Counted from the first letter of the stretch, positions 1 through 8,646 are shown. The stretch: DNA of 12,864 bases from Methylococcaceae bacterium UBA4132 (GCA_002380945.1 DFWO01000070.1:1-12864), one strand, 5' to 3'. The notes: a model not told the origin generated them from the letters alone. Numbers and translations are program-made.

Positions 1-147
1 TATCTCGAACGTTCCACACACCTGACGAACTATTGCTCTGGCTCGTTCAGCAACACCCCCTGTTAAAATCTTGTAGCGGTATTTTGTTACCCAAACAAAG
101 TGGTCCTCAATTTGAAAAACCGTATGGCTGCCATATCCGTAATCCAT
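1..147 (-). CDS. tnpA: IS200/IS605-family transposase TnpA, N-terminal part
   Basis: Reading down from an ATG at 147 gives 49 codons with no stop before the window edge. The translation has the N-terminal pattern of IS200-type TnpA: a short lead, then SHTVFQIEDHFVWVTKYRYK, then ILTGGVAERAR. This matches the family form with a His, a YHFVW-like strand and a TKYR motif. The HUH histidines and the catalytic tyrosine come later in the family and would lie outside the window, so I cannot tell whether the gene is intact. TnpA is a small homodimeric single-strand transposase that cleaves next to end hairpins. A weak ribosome site (AAAGG, 5 bases before the ATG) lies partly inside a small inverted repeat, which fits the poor translation known for IS200 transposases. 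Confidence 0.8.
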   Translation of the reverse strand, partial: MDYGYGSHTVFQIEDHFVWVTKYRYKILTGGVAERARAIVRQVCGTFEI

Positions 148-167
148 GACACCTTTCAAAATGTGTC
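148..167 (-). promoter_or_regulatory. Inverted repeat at the tnpA ribosome-binding site
   Basis: Five-base arms GACAC and GTGTC, separated by ten bases, directly precede the transposase start codon. On the transcript the AAAGG ribosome-binding sequence straddles the loop and the 3' arm, so folding would partly hide it. IS200 is known to limit transposase synthesis through a structured leader. That this short stem does so here is inference, because it is only five pairs long. A second short inverted repeat (CTTTA/TAAAG, 169-183) lies immediately upstream. Confidence 0.35.
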
Positions 168-186
168 ACTTTATCAGCTAAAGCTA

Positions 187-203
187 ACCGGCTGGAAGCC
201 GGT
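187..203 (-). repeat. Terminal hairpin of the IS200/IS605 element
   Basis: A perfect 7-bp stem, ACCGGCT paired with AGCCGGT, closes on a 3-base GGA loop (TCC on the minus strand). It is the most GC-rich stretch in the left flank and lies about 40 bases upstream of the transposase start, the usual place of the left-end subterminal hairpin recognised by TnpA in this family. Confidence 0.65.
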
Positions 204-213
204 GGTTTTAACC

Positions 214-389
214 TTATAATGGAAAATAAACTTTTAGTAGCCAGAGAAATTTGTAGTTACTGGATATATCGAAAAAACGATAATACAATAGTTCCCTTCA
301 AAAATTTAAACTACGCGATATTTGTTTAATTAACCTGAGTTCAGCTAAATAGGGCGGTTAAATGGCAAAAACTATTGGTGATCATTTTG
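214..389. other. Non-coding spacer between the IS element and the epimerase gene
   Basis: I find no supportable gene in these 176 AT-rich bases. There are only weak structures: TATCG/CGATA arms around six A residues (267-282), a CTGA/TCAG mini-palindrome (335-344), and TTAACC/GGTTAA arms 20 bases apart (330-361). None is a GC-rich stem followed by a T run on the minus strand, so no convincing intrinsic terminator ends the operon here. Read-through into the transposase gene is possible. Confidence 0.6.
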
Positions 390-1307
390 TCAAACAGCTT
401 CATTGAGTGTCTTTTGCATCCATATAGCTGTTTTTTTCAGACCCTCAATCATTGGCATTTCAGGAGTCCATCGTAGTTCTTGTTGTGCCTTCGCAATACT
501 TAACACATTCCTTGGTAAATCAAAACTTCGGGACGGATGAAAAATAATATCAGCTTTTTTACTGGTAACTTGCTCAATCATTCCCAGTAGTTCTAGCAAA
601 GAAACACCCGCACCAGAGCCTATATTAAACACATTAACTTTGCCGCCATATTCAGAGGCAGCGATTATAGCGCGTACTACATCTTGAACGTATATATAGT
701 CCCGAATAACCGACCCATCCCCCCAAATATCAATGGTATGTCCGCGCAGCACCCGACCCATAAAAACAGCAACTGCTCCTTGGATTGCATCTGGCTGTTG
801 TCCTTCACCATAAGGGTTGGCAATTCGCAAAACGACAGAACGTACGCCATGAAGTTCACGATAAAGCAACAGGTACTTTTCTATGGCTAATTTAGTGATG
901 CCATAAGAGCATAGCGGATCGGTCGCATGATTTTCATCAATTGAATCACTGTTAATCCTGCCATAAACCGTGCCGCCCGAAGAAGTGAATACGATGCGAA
1001 CGTTTTTCTTTCTGGCTGCTTCCAAAAACTGTAAAGCTCCAATAATGTTACCTGTCACATCGGCAATCGGGTCATCGTTAGAAGACTTAGGAACAGTCGT
1101 TGAAATAAGGTGATAACACACCTGAACCCCTGAAAGTATCTCATTCCAACGATTTTCGTTACTAAAATCGCCTATAATGTACTTGATATTTGTGTCTTTA
1201 TCCCTAAAACTCCTACCGTAAGCAATAACTTGATGACCCAAGCCAGCCAGTGATGCCACTAAATGCGTACCGATAAATCCACTCGCGCCAAGAACTAAAC
1301 ATCGCAT
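390..1307 (-). CDS. NAD-dependent nucleotide-sugar epimerase/dehydratase (extended SDR)
   Basis: The 305-residue product is an extended short-chain dehydrogenase/reductase of the GalE/WcaG type, which changes the sugar part of a nucleotide sugar in the cytoplasm. The N-terminus has the NAD-binding pattern LVLGASGFIG (G7, G10, G13). TSSGGTVYG at 108-116 supplies the active-site Ser/Thr, and Y135 with K139 form the YxxxK catalytic pair. NPYGEGQ (164-170) and RDYIYVQD (202-209) are typical substrate-side motifs. Length is normal for 4-epimerases, but the substrate cannot be read from the sequence. The ATG overlaps the end of the upstream GT4 gene by 13 bases and has a good AGGAAG ribosome site at 1315-1320, which supports this start. 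It is the last gene of the operon. A dehydratase or reductase role cannot be excluded. Confidence 0.85.
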   Translation of the reverse strand: MRCLVLGASGFIGTHLVASLAGLGHQVIAYGRSFRDKDTNIKYIIGDFSNENRWNEILSGVQVCYHLISTTVPKSSNDDPIADVTGNIIGALQFLEAARKKNVRIVFTSSGGTVYGRINSDSIDENHATDPLCSYGITKLAIEKYLLLYRELHGVRSVVLRIANPYGEGQQPDAIQGAVAVFMGRVLRGHTIDIWGDGSVIRDYIYVQDVVRAIIAASEYGGKVNVFNIGSGAGVSLLELLGMIEQVTSKKADIIFHPSRSFDLPRNVLSIAKAQQELRWTPEMPMIEGLKKTAIWMQKTLNEAV

Positions 1308-2743
1308 AAAAAGTCTTCCTGAGAGGACGAAGATTTATGATTAAAATAGCCCTCTGTATTGAAAAGATTTAACTCAAATGTTGCCTGTGCATGTTCACTT
1401 TCAACATATTTTTTAGCAGCAAGAGCAAGATTTTCTGCTTCTGATGGATTCTCAAGTGCATATTGAATTGTTTTTACATACAACGACACATCTTCAATGT
1501 CTCGAATAGGGAATCCTGTTTTCTCATTGATAATATCACCAACCCCTCCTACGCATGAGGCAACAATGGGGATAGAAGCTAATGCGGCAGCTATCACGAT
1601 AGTGGGTGTGCCATCCCACTGCGATGTATAAAGAAAAACTGAAAATTCATTGAATGGCAAATTTTCTACGCCATCAAAATGTCCTTTCATGACGACATTT
1701 TCTAATTGCTCTAATGTGTTAATGGCAGTGTTGTTTGATTGGAGTACAGAGTCTCCGTAAACATAAAATTCAATATCTGGCATTAACTCAGCAATAGCCG
1801 CCAGCAAATCTGGTCGTTTCTGTATATCAAGTCGCCCCGCCCACAACACTCTGTGTCCAATTGGTTTTCGATTAGCAGTCACACTATGTTCTATATCAAC
1901 AGGACTCTTTAAGACCGAAAACAAGGCGGAATTGTAACCGTATGTCTTTTGTAATAACTGCGGAAACGTTGTGTTATCAGAAAATATTTTTGTAATATGC
2001 TTGTAGCACGATCCGAGATATTGTCTCGAAAATCCTACTTCTCTACCGTATTCATCATAGTCATCGCAATAGATAGACGCAAAAATCTTTGTCCGCTGCC
2101 GTAATGCAAGTCCATATCTACACACAATTTCCCAGACATGGCGCGAGTTTATAATGTGCAGAACATCTATTTGTAGTTGCACCAATAAACGAGAGAGTAT
2201 GGTCAATATTTCTTCGTGAGAGACTTGAGATACAAACTCTGACATATTGAGAATATCAACACCTTCTGGAATTCGATTAAGCCAAGGTGAATCACCAGGC
2301 TCGGTTAAAATGACTAAGACTTTACCTTGAGCTTTTTTATGAGCAAGTTCAATATGCTTTAAGATGACAAAGTCAGCTCCTCCACGTTTTAACCATGGAA
2401 TAGCAAAACAAAACGCATAGTGTTCGACTGAGCATTGCAGAATCAATTGTTCGTAAATTTGCCCTGGCTTGGGTACAATGGGATATGAGTAATACTGGGA
2501 TGATGTAATAAAAGTATCAGTAGGATAGATGGTAGGATCAATAGCACTCCCTAAAATCCTCATTTCAGCCAAAGCCCATTCAGGAATGGGAGGATTAGTT
2601 TGTGCAGGAAATAGAAAAATTTTGAAGCGATGAGCGGTTACAATATACTTTTTATGCAATCGATCACCAAAAATTAAAGTCAAGAATGTCCCTAACTGTC
2701 GATGAAAGAATTGAAGTATTCTAAAAAAGTTTTTACTAATCAT
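1295..2743 (-). CDS. GT4-family glycosyltransferase with an unusual EX7E region
   Basis: The 482-residue product has a GT-B fold. The GT4 part starts near residue 108 with the GGAD loop (121-124) of the N-terminal Rossmann domain. The C-terminal nucleotide-sugar domain starts near 298 with LWAGRLDIQKRPDLL. Family GT4 retaining enzymes usually carry an EX7E motif. Here the matching stretch is WDGTPTIVIAAALASIP (376-392), so the first Glu is Asp377 and the second is Ala385. Asp in the first position is common in relatives, but loss of the second Glu is not. Residues 1-105 form an extension with a linker-like stretch (PEWALAEMRILGSAIDP) that I recall between domains of larger multi-domain glycosyltransferases. 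The start overlaps the upstream GT2 gene by four bases (ATGA). Donor and acceptor are unknown, and reduced or altered activity is possible. Confidence 0.85.
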   Translation of the reverse strand: MISKNFFRILQFFHRQLGTFLTLIFGDRLHKKYIVTAHRFKIFLFPAQTNPPIPEWALAEMRILGSAIDPTIYPTDTFITSSQYYSYPIVPKPGQIYEQLILQCSVEHYAFCFAIPWLKRGGADFVILKHIELAHKKAQGKVLVILTEPGDSPWLNRIPEGVDILNMSEFVSQVSHEEILTILSRLLVQLQIDVLHIINSRHVWEIVCRYGLALRQRTKIFASIYCDDYDEYGREVGFSRQYLGSCYKHITKIFSDNTTFPQLLQKTYGYNSALFSVLKSPVDIEHSVTANRKPIGHRVLWAGRLDIQKRPDLLAAIAELMPDIEFYVYGDSVLQSNNTAINTLEQLENVVMKGHFDGVENLPFNEFSVFLYTSQWDGTPTIVIAAALASIPIVASCVGGVGDIINEKTGFPIRDIEDVSLYVKTIQYALENPSEAENLALAAKKYVESEHAQATFELNLFNTEGYFNHKSSSSQEDFLCDV

Positions 2744-3504
2744 TCTGTACTTCTTAAATAGTTTTTATTAAACAGTCGAGAGGGGGGAATAATCGCACCC
2801 ATTGACGTTTCAAAGCTTGCGCGGCTAACCTTTTTTTTACGATAAAATCCAATAGTCCCTGGAACAAGTCTGTGCTGAAACTCAGCTGCTATTGTTTCAC
2901 AATTCCAGTGCCAATCTTCATAGCCAAACCCTGTCTTTGCTGTACGCGTGGTTACATAAGGACAACGCTCGTAAACTGAGCGCAATGCGAACGTCCATGA
3001 TGTCCAGTAATTATTCATAAGTAAACCGTGTTTATCGTAATATCTACTGAGTTGGTCAACGTGCCAACCATAAGCAAACTCTGCCCCAAAACTGATGAAC
3101 ATCTCAGGATGAAGAATGGCTTGCGTTCCATATTCTTTCAGAGAGTGCCAAGCACGTTCAATCCAGTTAGTAGAAAAATAGTCATCACCATCCATTATAG
3201 CAATTGCTTTTCCACATGCAGCGGCAATCCCTGCATTACGTGCCGCGCCAGAATCTAAAAAATCAACATGAATCATTTTGACGGTGGCAAGATTCGCAGG
3301 ATGTGCTAATAAGGTTGCTAGAGTTTCTTCATCCACCGAATCCAATACCCAAACATACTCTGTACTAATATCTGCTTTTTCAGCATATTCACGACAACGC
3401 TCAATTGAATTAAGTGTTGAGTGAGCTAAAACACCTTCGTTATGAAAGGTAACAAGTAGAGTTACGTCAATATTATTATCATTATTGCTTTGTGTGGTTT
3501 TCAT
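2740..3504 (-). CDS. GT2-family glycosyltransferase
   Basis: The 254-residue product is a soluble GT-A enzyme that would add one sugar to a growing glycan at the cytoplasmic face. Visible motifs are the N-terminal strand VTLLVTFHNEG (14-24), the SGAARNAGI loop (85-93) and the metal-binding DGDD (105-108). The acidic GFGYEDWHWN stretch (192-201) is the usual place of the catalytic base in GT2 enzymes. No membrane segments are evident. It lies 7 bases after the fused GT2-GT4 gene and overlaps the next GT4 gene by four bases, so the pair is probably translationally coupled. The order GT2 then GT4 repeats the domain order of the fused neighbour, which suggests a split or never-fused counterpart. 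The sugar specificity is not readable. No clear ribosome site precedes the ATG. Confidence 0.87.
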   Translation of the reverse strand: MKTTQSNNDNNIDVTLLVTFHNEGVLAHSTLNSIERCREYAEKADISTEYVWVLDSVDEETLATLLAHPANLATVKMIHVDFLDSGAARNAGIAAACGKAIAIMDGDDYFSTNWIERAWHSLKEYGTQAILHPEMFISFGAEFAYGWHVDQLSRYYDKHGLLMNNYWTSWTFALRSVYERCPYVTTRTAKTGFGYEDWHWNCETIAAEFQHRLVPGTIGFYRKKKVSRASFETSMGAIIPPSRLFNKNYLRSTE

Positions 3505-3511
3505 TTAGATG

Positions 3512-5824
3512 TTAATCATTATAAATTGTTTTTGTTAGAATTTTTCTACCCATAGCTGTTAAAAATTTGTTCCTGACCATTATGTTTCCAAGCCATGTAT
3601 GTCTGAAAAAAATGATAAACCTAACAATTTTTCCGCTTTCCAATGATGTAGGTAGCAAGGTAGTGTTATCGACTTCTGTAGGCAAAACAATAGTATCAGT
3701 TTCTGAAGAAGATTTTATTTTCCATAAAATATCTACTGCTTCACCAAGACGTTTATATTCAAGTGCTAATGATGCTAGTTCTTTGCCAAAACTTGGACTA
3801 ATTGAGTGGCGAGGCTGTTCAATTCTCAAATGATGTGCCTGATTCAAGAAAGCTATAAAATTATCAGTCATACCATCCCAAGACAATTTTGTTGTTGCAA
3901 TAGCTTTACATTGTTTAGACATTTGTTGTAATTCTGCACGGTTTGTGAGTAAGCTACTAAGCGTGTCTACATACATTTGAAGTTCCTCAGCATCACATGC
4001 AATCAATACTCCAGCATTTGGACTCACAATCTCCTCTTGTCCACCCACTTTGGATACAACAGGAACGACACCTGCTGCCATTGCTTCTAGTAACGCAATC
4101 GAAATACCCTCATATTGAGAAGGCATCAGAAAAATGTCAGAGGCAACTAAAATATCTAGCCACTTTTGATGCGAAACGAATCCAAGCATCTGCACAGTGT
4201 CAGTCAGATGATATTGTTCTAGGAGTCTTGTTAATTGTATTTTTTGTTCACCATCACCGATGATTAAAGCGTGAAACACCAAGCCACTGTCATGTGCCGC
4301 CTTAAGAATTTCTGCTAGCATATCAGGGCGTTTTTGCTCACAAATGCGCCCTGCAAAAACAATAACTGGCATATCTGTTGCGATATTTAGTTCTGTTCGT
4401 ACTTGCTCCCGCGTTGCCATCAATTTTTCTTCGGGCAAGGATCGTACGCCTGTGTACATCACTGCTATACGCTTAATATCTGCACCGCGCCCTTGCATCC
4501 AATCAGCTAAATGTTGTGTTGTCACAATATTAAGATCAAGCATATCTTGATAACCAACAGCAAATCTTGGATGGCCGCCATTTAACCAATGTGGCTCTTC
4601 AACATGACTCATATCAACAAACGCTACATCAGGAGATACAGACCTGAGATAAGGCAGGAAATGATAACCGATGGTACTGCCTGTAATGATTACTGTATCA
4701 ATTTGCCGAGATTGAATCAGATAGGCTAAAAATCGTGGGTAATCCGATATATGGAGAAAATTTGGTAAAATAAATATATCGGGGGTGAAACAACTAAACT
4801 GATGTTCCCATTGATGATGAGTCTGTAATGTCGCACAAACAGTGATTTGGTGACCTTTTGCTGTTAATCCTTCAATCAAATCAAGATTAACCCGATCTGC
4901 CCCACCTGTTACCATCCACGGCACAATGAACATAATCCTGCGTCCTGATGGATTTACCTCTAATGGATTACAGACTAATGAATACTCTGTTATAGTCTCA
5001 TAAGGGAGTAAATGACGAAATGAAGGTTCTGGGAAGCGTTCATCAATCCCTGCATATTTCTGTTGTATTGATTTAGTGAATTCATCATTAACATGATCAC
5101 CTAACAGTAACATTTGTTCATAACGACCGCTGTTCAGTTTTCGATACCATTGCAAATATTCTGGAATTGTGTGACCCCAATGCCCTGCTTTTGCCATTGC
5201 TAGCCAAAAATCCCAGTCTTCATGACCAATTCGAATGGATTCATCAAAACCACCACAGTCCGAATATGCTTCACGACGAATCACTGAAATAGGTGGTCCG
5301 CTATTTGCTTGAAGAACAGTTTTTCCTATTTCAAATCCAGTAGTCCATAAATATTCCTGTTCACCAAAAATTACGTTATACGAATTACAAAACGCAAATT
5401 CAGGGTTTGAATCGAGAAACCAAACACATTTTTCAAGATAGGTAGGTTCAATCATATCATCGCTATCAAGCAAACAGACGTAGCGACCTACTGTATTATG
5501 GAATGCCTTATTTCGTGCAGCACTAGGACCTGCATTTGCTTGGTGAATTACTTTTATACGATTATCTTTAGTTGCTATCTCAATCAATCGCTTTATAGAC
5601 TCTTGGTTTGTAGATCCATCATCAGCAATTACCCATTCCCAATTTTGTAATGATTGAGCTTGTAGTGATACAGATGTCTCAATAAAAAATTCCTCGGTAT
5701 TGTAGTAAGGAGTAATAATTGAAACGTCAATATGTTCGCAGATCACCGCGCCACGTTTGTAGTTATGTGGCAAAGCTCTACGACCAGGTAAATCGTTAAA
5801 ATTCGGTTCTAATTCATTAATCAT
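3512..5824 (-). CDS. Bifunctional GT2-GT4 fusion glycosyltransferase
   Basis: This 770-residue protein joins two glycosyltransferases. The GT2 module (about 33-250) has VSIITPYYN (34-42), VIADDGST (65-72), AGPSAARNKA (98-107), the metal site DSDD (120-123) and GHEDWDFW (200-207). The GT4 module (about 295-665) opens with RRIMFIVPWMVTGGADRVN (295-313). It continues with VFAGRICEQKRP (489-500) and a canonical EX7E motif, E572 and E580 in YEGISIALLE. The last 100 residues are less conserved-looking and end in a basic tail. Two catalytic domains in one chain would add two successive sugars in the cytoplasm; donors are unknown. The gene sits 20 bases after the acyltransferase gene and 7 before the next GT2. 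The start gives the expected N-terminus, although no strong ribosome site is visible. Confidence 0.9.
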   Translation of the reverse strand: MINELEPNFNDLPGRRALPHNYKRGAVICEHIDVSIITPYYNTEEFFIETSVSLQAQSLQNWEWVIADDGSTNQESIKRLIEIATKDNRIKVIHQANAGPSAARNKAFHNTVGRYVCLLDSDDMIEPTYLEKCVWFLDSNPEFAFCNSYNVIFGEQEYLWTTGFEIGKTVLQANSGPPISVIRREAYSDCGGFDESIRIGHEDWDFWLAMAKAGHWGHTIPEYLQWYRKLNSGRYEQMLLLGDHVNDEFTKSIQQKYAGIDERFPEPSFRHLLPYETITEYSLVCNPLEVNPSGRRIMFIVPWMVTGGADRVNLDLIEGLTAKGHQITVCATLQTHHQWEHQFSCFTPDIFILPNFLHISDYPRFLAYLIQSRQIDTVIITGSTIGYHFLPYLRSVSPDVAFVDMSHVEEPHWLNGGHPRFAVGYQDMLDLNIVTTQHLADWMQGRGADIKRIAVMYTGVRSLPEEKLMATREQVRTELNIATDMPVIVFAGRICEQKRPDMLAEILKAAHDSGLVFHALIIGDGEQKIQLTRLLEQYHLTDTVQMLGFVSHQKWLDILVASDIFLMPSQYEGISIALLEAMAAGVVPVVSKVGGQEEIVSPNAGVLIACDAEELQMYVDTLSSLLTNRAELQQMSKQCKAIATTKLSWDGMTDNFIAFLNQAHHLRIEQPRHSISPSFGKELASLALEYKRLGEAVDILWKIKSSSETDTIVLPTEVDNTTLLPTSLESGKIVRFIIFFRHTWLGNIMVRNKFLTAMGRKILTKTIYND

Positions 5825-5844
5825 AATTCAGTTAAAGCACAGTA

Positions 5845-7032
5845 TTAAAAAATTCCAACTAACACAGCACAAGCAAATAAAGTTACCGAAGATGCTTTGC
5901 AAATCGACTGCCAAGTCCACGGAATATCTCTAAGTTGAAGAAAAGGTTTTTCTATTAGGTTATAGGTAACCCAAGAAACAAAATAAAAAAGGCTAAAATA
6001 AAGCGGATAGAGAATAAAAGGATTATCGTATACCCGCTCAAATATACCTAAATAGCCAAGAGATTTATTGACAGCAATAATTACCAAAATGTGAACCAAA
6101 TAAAGCGAATATGAAAGCTTGCTGGTCACTATAAAAAACCCACCACGTCCATTAGTAGAATGTAATCCGTCAAACCAAGGCAAAAGCAATGCGCATAAAA
6201 TTGCCTGAACCGTAAATAAATTAATCTGTAATTTTAAAGATTGTATCAGATAAGGTGTGCCTGCAAACCACCAAGTACACAGCAACACAAACAATGCCGC
6301 TGTAATGGGTGTGCCACGTTTGATCCAATTAAACCCAGAAGACCAATAAAACTTGATTGCAGCTATTAATACACCAAACATGATAGCATCCATGCGCGAC
6401 AGCACCGTCATACGAATTATCCCAGCATATTCGTTCCAATCTGAAAATAATGGGTGTGAAAGGCGAAATATATAAGCAGTAACAATAAAAGTTACAGCAG
6501 TTAAAATAATAGCTAGGTGCGCTCGTTTAGTAATTCTTTCCCAAAGTAAGAAGGCAAGTGGAAACCATAAATAAAAATGTTCTTCAATTGCCAAACTCCA
6601 TGATAGCTCAAAAAATTCTGGTATTTTATAAGCAAAATTTTGCATAAAAATAAAATACAACGGGTAATCAAATAATTCATGCCTACCATGATAATCGAAA
6701 CGAATAAAAGCCAACAGAGCAACTAAATACATTGGTAAGGTTCGTAACCACCGCCTTTTCCAGAATGTAGAAATATCCACAAACGAATGAAAACGCTTCT
6801 GGTCGATAAGTCGCATAATAATTGAACCAATCAAAAAACCACTCAGTACAAAAAAAAGCTCCACACCAAGAATGGCTAATTGTCCGAGTGGCTGAATCTG
6901 CGGTAATATTTTTGAATGCTGAAAGCTATGCCCCGTCAAAACAAATAAAATTGCAAAAGCACGAAATACATCCAAGCCATAAACACGATTTGTTTCAGGG
7001 TGATTATCGTTTCTGATAATTGAGGTATTCAT
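5845..7032 (-). CDS. Acyltransferase 3 family membrane O-acyltransferase (OafA/YrhL-like)
   Basis: The 395-residue integral membrane protein matches the acyltransferase-3 family, which transfers acyl groups, most often acetyl, to sugars of surface polysaccharides during export. The N-terminal motif GLDVFRAFAILFVLTGHS holds the family Arg (R24) and the essential His (H35). Other landmarks are FFVLSGFLIG (60-69), the basic FWKRRWLRTLP loop (90-100) and SWSLAIEEHFYLWFP (144-158). About ten hydrophobic segments follow. There is no C-terminal SGNH domain, so it is the short form, thought to act alone or with a partner. It lies 81 bases after the GtrII-like gene, a larger gap than most here, so a local promoter is possible. 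The residue acylated and the acyl group are unknown. Confidence 0.88.
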   Translation of the reverse strand: MNTSIIRNDNHPETNRVYGLDVFRAFAILFVLTGHSFQHSKILPQIQPLGQLAILGVELFFVLSGFLIGSIIMRLIDQKRFHSFVDISTFWKRRWLRTLPMYLVALLAFIRFDYHGRHELFDYPLYFIFMQNFAYKIPEFFELSWSLAIEEHFYLWFPLAFLLWERITKRAHLAIILTAVTFIVTAYIFRLSHPLFSDWNEYAGIIRMTVLSRMDAIMFGVLIAAIKFYWSSGFNWIKRGTPITAALFVLLCTWWFAGTPYLIQSLKLQINLFTVQAILCALLLPWFDGLHSTNGRGGFFIVTSKLSYSLYLVHILVIIAVNKSLGYLGIFERVYDNPFILYPLYFSLFYFVSWVTYNLIEKPFLQLRDIPWTWQSICKASSVTLFACAVLVGIF

Positions 7033-7113
7033 ACTCTATTAGTTTTCATAAAATTCAATTTTAATGGTATTCAATTTGCTACAAAATTAGTTCGTTTGAT
7101 TGATATTGAAAAA

Positions 7114-8646
7114 CTATTTTTTTAAACAAATAATAGCTAAATCGTTATCAATAGTGACTGATTCGGAGTGAGGCCACGGTTGTTTGCTTGCGCAATAAGT
7201 TTCTCCAATGGTCGCTTTGGCTCCCGTTGCCCATTTAAAATCATACCCAGAAACCTCTGATAGCAACGCAGCTTTCGAGTAAGGCACAGCCAAAGCAGAT
7301 GCATTAAGATCGCCTTCAACCGTTCTTAATAGGGCTGGGTAGAAGGGCCATGAACCTCCATTAATATGAATAAATTTGATATTGCCAAAGTTTGGAATCA
7401 TTTCAATACGTGCAATAATCCGATTTGCCATCATCTTATCCCATTGGTTAATTCTTTGTTGATCAGCTAAGATTTGATTACTCAACAACACAAATCCAAC
7501 AAGAACTATAATCTTGAAAACAAGCATAGTTGACTTTAAAAAACGGTTACCTGAATCCTGAATACACAAGTCAGCCAAAAGAAAAATCAATCCTGTGATT
7601 ATTGCTACATGAGCAATCACTCGAGGAACTGGCCACCAGTCCTTAAAAGCGATGATAACGCCTAGCGAAATGGGGATGAGTAGTGCAAATGCAAAAAAAA
7701 CAAAAAAAACTTTTTTAATAGAACTTTCTTGGTTCTTTTCCGTGAGCAAATGCCAAAAAATGATGACTATGGATACGACAAGTATCAGCGCGACCATTGT
7801 TTTTAGTCCGCCAGAAAAAACGGCTTCAGCAGACCAATAAATATTCAACAAGGCAGAGGATACTTGCTCTATTCGTTCTGGAATTTCACCAAAAGTTATG
7901 GTACTAGCTCTGCTTAATACTTTAGCTAGCCCTATAAAGTTAGCTAGCTGCATAGTTATAAAGAAAACAATGGCAGAAACACTGCTAATAACTGTCAATG
8001 TAATGGCTCGTTCACGATAAACATTATTAGCCTTATTGTGAAACATTTGTCCGAAAATAAAAGCAAAGATAATTGCAACTGCAAAATAGTTTAAAAAAAT
8101 TTGATAGGTAAAAAGCATGGCAAGCGTTGCCAATAGTGCCAATGCGCGTGTACGCCATGCCGCTGGGTTTTTTATCAGCATTTCCAAGGCGATAATGGAA
8201 AAAACCAGCGCAATACTCAAGGTGGGCAATGCCATTCGAAAAGTAAATATTTCTGTTAAGTAGGGATGCGCTACTATGATGGCACCAGCCAGACCAGCGG
8301 CTGGTGAATTTTCCATACCAACAAATCGTAGGATTGATGTCATAAAAGCTGAATACAATAATAGTGCCGCTATTCCAAATGGAAAGTACATATCATTTAT
8401 GCTAATACCAAGCGAATTAAATATCCATATGATGATTGCTTGGATATAGCGACCTTGGGAAATAACTATATCTAAAAAACTCGAAGAATCAGCTCTAAGT
8501 GCAGCAAGTGCATAGTCATCAGCAGCAAAACCACGAAAAACAACTGCTCCTTTTGAGAGTACAGCGAAAGCGAAAATTATTAACAGCAATCGAATATAAG
8601 ACTGACTAATTTCTACCTTTTTTTCAAAAAACATAAACGCTTGCAT
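7114..8646 (-). CDS. GtrII-like polytopic glycosyltransferase (GT-C fold)
   Basis: The 510-residue protein has roughly ten membrane segments from residue 17 to about 390 and a soluble, probably periplasmic, C-terminal domain (395-510). The first large loop carries an acidic pair, GFAADDYAL (39-47), followed by QGRYIQAIIIWIF (64-76). This arrangement fits the GtrII family, whose members move a sugar from undecaprenyl phosphate to O-antigen on the periplasmic side. Length agrees with that family. In Gtr systems such a protein works with a GtrB-type synthase and a small flippase, and both kinds of gene are upstream in this operon. The ATG follows a strong AAGGAG site at 8656-8661 that overlaps the end of wecE, so the start is well supported. 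A distant GT39-like or other GT-C identity is the main alternative. Confidence 0.75.
   Translation of the reverse strand: MQAFMFFEKKVEISQSYIRLLLIIFAFAVLSKGAVVFRGFAADDYALAALRADSSSFLDIVISQGRYIQAIIIWIFNSLGISINDMYFPFGIAALLLYSAFMTSILRFVGMENSPAAGLAGAIIVAHPYLTEIFTFRMALPTLSIALVFSIIALEMLIKNPAAWRTRALALLATLAMLFTYQIFLNYFAVAIIFAFIFGQMFHNKANNVYRERAITLTVISSVSAIVFFITMQLANFIGLAKVLSRASTITFGEIPERIEQVSSALLNIYWSAEAVFSGGLKTMVALILVVSIVIIFWHLLTEKNQESSIKKVFFVFFAFALLIPISLGVIIAFKDWWPVPRVIAHVAIITGLIFLLADLCIQDSGNRFLKSTMLVFKIIVLVGFVLLSNQILADQQRINQWDKMMANRIIARIEMIPNFGNIKFIHINGGSWPFYPALLRTVEGDLNASALAVPYSKAALLSEVSGYDFKWATGAKATIGETYCASKQPWPHSESVTIDNDLAIICLKK

Larger units (their letters stand above)
1..213 (-). mobile_element. 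IS200/IS605-family element, 5' part only
   Basis: The window begins inside an insertion sequence of the IS200/IS605 type. The visible part is the first 49 codons of a Y1 (HUH) transposase and, upstream of it, a compact perfect hairpin at 187-203 of the kind that these elements carry at their ends in place of terminal inverted repeats. The outer boundary is not certain. It should lie just beyond the hairpin, near the short palindromic stretch at 204-213. Such elements move as single strands and make no target duplication, so none is expected. The rest of the element, including the catalytic motifs, is beyond the left edge. It sits just downstream of the glycan operon and in the same orientation. 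Confidence 0.75.

Noticed and set aside
330..361. TTAACC/GGTTAA arms as an operon terminator
   Set aside because: The arms are AT-rich, 20 bases apart and not followed by a T run on the minus strand.
684..890. Open frame on the plus strand inside the epimerase gene
   Set aside because: It lies antisense within a gene with clear SDR motifs and its translation shows no recognisable domain; other plus-strand frames inside the glycosyltransferase genes were dismissed for the same reason.
7033..7113. Promoter or small gene in the 81-base gap before the acyltransferase gene
   Set aside because: Only weak box pairs such as TTGAAT with TATGAA at 18 bases are present, and no coding frame of note; the gap is very AT-rich, so this is at chance level.
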